DNA of 64,000 nt from Pyrocephalus nanus (lineage: Eukaryota > Chordata > Aves > Passeriformes > Tyrannidae), in assembly GCA_038380795.1 (NCBI GenBank), contig CM076266.1, positions 17,272,145 through 17,336,144 of the forward strand. Direction: 5' to 3'. The notes beneath the pieces were generated by a model. The model saw nothing but the letters and a program-made list of their open reading frames with translations. It did no database searches and was not told the origin of the DNA. Each line of letters begins with the position of its first letter. Position 1 is the stretch's first letter. Both the position numbers and the translations under genes were made by a program. Below, piece after piece: positions 62,957-64,000 of this stretch.

Positions 62957-63282
62957 CAGCTTGAGGGTTCCCATCAATGTGTATAAATACCTGGCAGGAA
63001 GGAATGAAGAAAACAGAGACAGGCTCGTTTCAGTGGTGCCCAGTGACAGGACTAGAGGCAATGGACACACACTGAAACACAGGAGGCTCTGTCTGAACAT
63101 CAGGAAACACTTTTTCATAGTGAGAATGACCTATACTGGCATAGGTTGAGCAGGGATGTGGTTGAGTCTTCATTCTTGGAGATATTTGAGCCCAACTGGA
63201 CACAGTCCTGGGCAACTTGCTCTAAGTGACCCTGCTTCAGCTGCAGGGGCAGACCTGAGTGGTTCTGATTCTGTGATGTGGC
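62957..63282 (+). mobile_element. CR1 LINE, 5'-truncated 3' end
   Basis: The translation of 62964-63120 retains the C-terminal ORF2 residues in one frame: INVYKYLAGRNEENRDRL, then VVPSDRTRGNGHTLKHRR and LNIRKHFFIV. Downstream nucleotides follow the CR1 order (GTTGAGTCTTCATTCTTGGAGATATTTGAG in part, then GACCCTGCTTCAGCTGCAGG), ending with GATTCTGTGATGTGG, the terminal octamer repeat. Frameshifts follow after about 63125, so it is inactive. Plus orientation, the same as the copy at 32.6 kb. Confidence 0.92.
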
Positions 63283-64000
63283 CATGTTTTGTACTCTCTA
63301 GCTCTGAAGTGGAATTAGGAATTACTTAGAACTCAGAAAAATTTGTTACTTTCTTCTTTAGGGATGTAATTGTTTAAAAGCAGTGCTTGATACTTGAATC
63401 TGGAATTAATGGGTCCAGTGACCATGCATCAGTTTAAATAGTGGGCTACATTATTCCTTACTACAAAATCCTCCTCTTCTAGAGACAATCGTCTTTTAAC
63501 ACCATCCCAAATGATCTTCAAATTCTTTGCTACCCACCTTCTTCTTTAACCTCAAAGTCTGCATGGCTTGCAGCAAAGAAAGAGATGTAACTGGTGGGTG
63601 CTGCCTCATTGCCAGCTCGGGTGTGTGTGTCCAGTTGAGTGCAATAGTTCTTCACAGAGAAGGTCCCTCAGCTCCCATAAGTTTAAATCCAGAGCTTAAA
63701 TGCCAAAGAGGTTATTTGTACCTGAAAGGGCTTGACTATCACAGATTCTGGATGCATTCATCTCAAATGTCCAGAAACATCCGGAAATCTCCAGCAATTC
63801 TTGAAAAAGAAGGTTCATTGCATCTTCTAAACCTGAGAGTGTTTTTGTAACATAAAAAGCTTTGCTCTGAAGCACTCATTTAGCTCTTTATTATGAACAC
63901 ACTTGTGATCTGAAACTCTGAACCATGAAGAATGGTCATATGTTTCTGAGTCCCCGTAGGACAGCCACAAACACCGATAGTTATTAATGGTCTAGAATGG
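63283..64000. other. Non-coding, unique sequence
   Basis: No gene or mobile element recognised. The open frame at 63527-63850 (107 codons) shows no known domain. Confidence 0.6.

Noticed and set aside
1..64000. Bacterial operons, CRISPR arrays, prophage or endogenous retrovirus
   Set aside because: No spaced direct-repeat array, no adjacent co-oriented coding frames with ribosome sites, and no recognisable gag, pol or env-like or LTR-bounded segment was seen.

Overview
This window looks like non-coding DNA from a bird, most likely a passerine (songbird-type) genome. Every mobile element that can be recognised is a CR1-type LINE fragment or a short SINE. The SINE at 61895-62032 joins a tRNA-Ile-like half to a CR1 3' tail, which is the architecture described for the passerine family TguSINE1. 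There are no bacterial or viral gene arrangements. No open reading frame could be assigned to a known protein family outside the CR1 remnants, and most of the ORFs longer than 60 codons overlap others on the opposite strand, as expected of chance ORFs.

Layout. 1-17 kb is mostly unique sequence with scattered AT-rich, homeodomain-motif-rich blocks (about 4.0-4.4 kb, 9.2-9.3 kb and 14.4 kb) and one small GC/CpG-rich block at 8.80-9.08 kb. 17.3-22.2 kb holds the oldest repeats: a decayed amniote-type CR1, a second old CR1 3' end in minus orientation, and an internally deleted CR1 ORF2 with endonuclease and reverse-transcriptase pieces. 22-32 kb is unique sequence with several exon-like intervals. 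32.57-33.33 kb is the best-preserved CR1 tail, followed by a 126-bp pyrimidine tract. 34-53 kb is again mostly unique, with two more candidate conserved regulatory blocks (39.7 and 50.1-50.6 kb). 53.9-55.8 kb contains an A52 tract and a T47 tract facing each other across 1.8 kb. 61.9-63.3 kb carries the SINE and another CR1.

Long T runs greatly outnumber long A runs on the given strand (13 versus 4 at 12 nt or longer, counted by eye). Several exon-like intervals with good splice signals are also seen on that strand. Together these make it plausible, but not shown, that the window is intronic DNA of a gene transcribed left to right. Recognisable mobile DNA is about 2.7 kb (roughly 4%), in keeping with a lean avian genome. 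I found no convincing new multi-gene system; the most interesting items are the exon-like intervals, a perfect double homeodomain palindrome, the tRNA-derived SINE and the inverted homopolymers.
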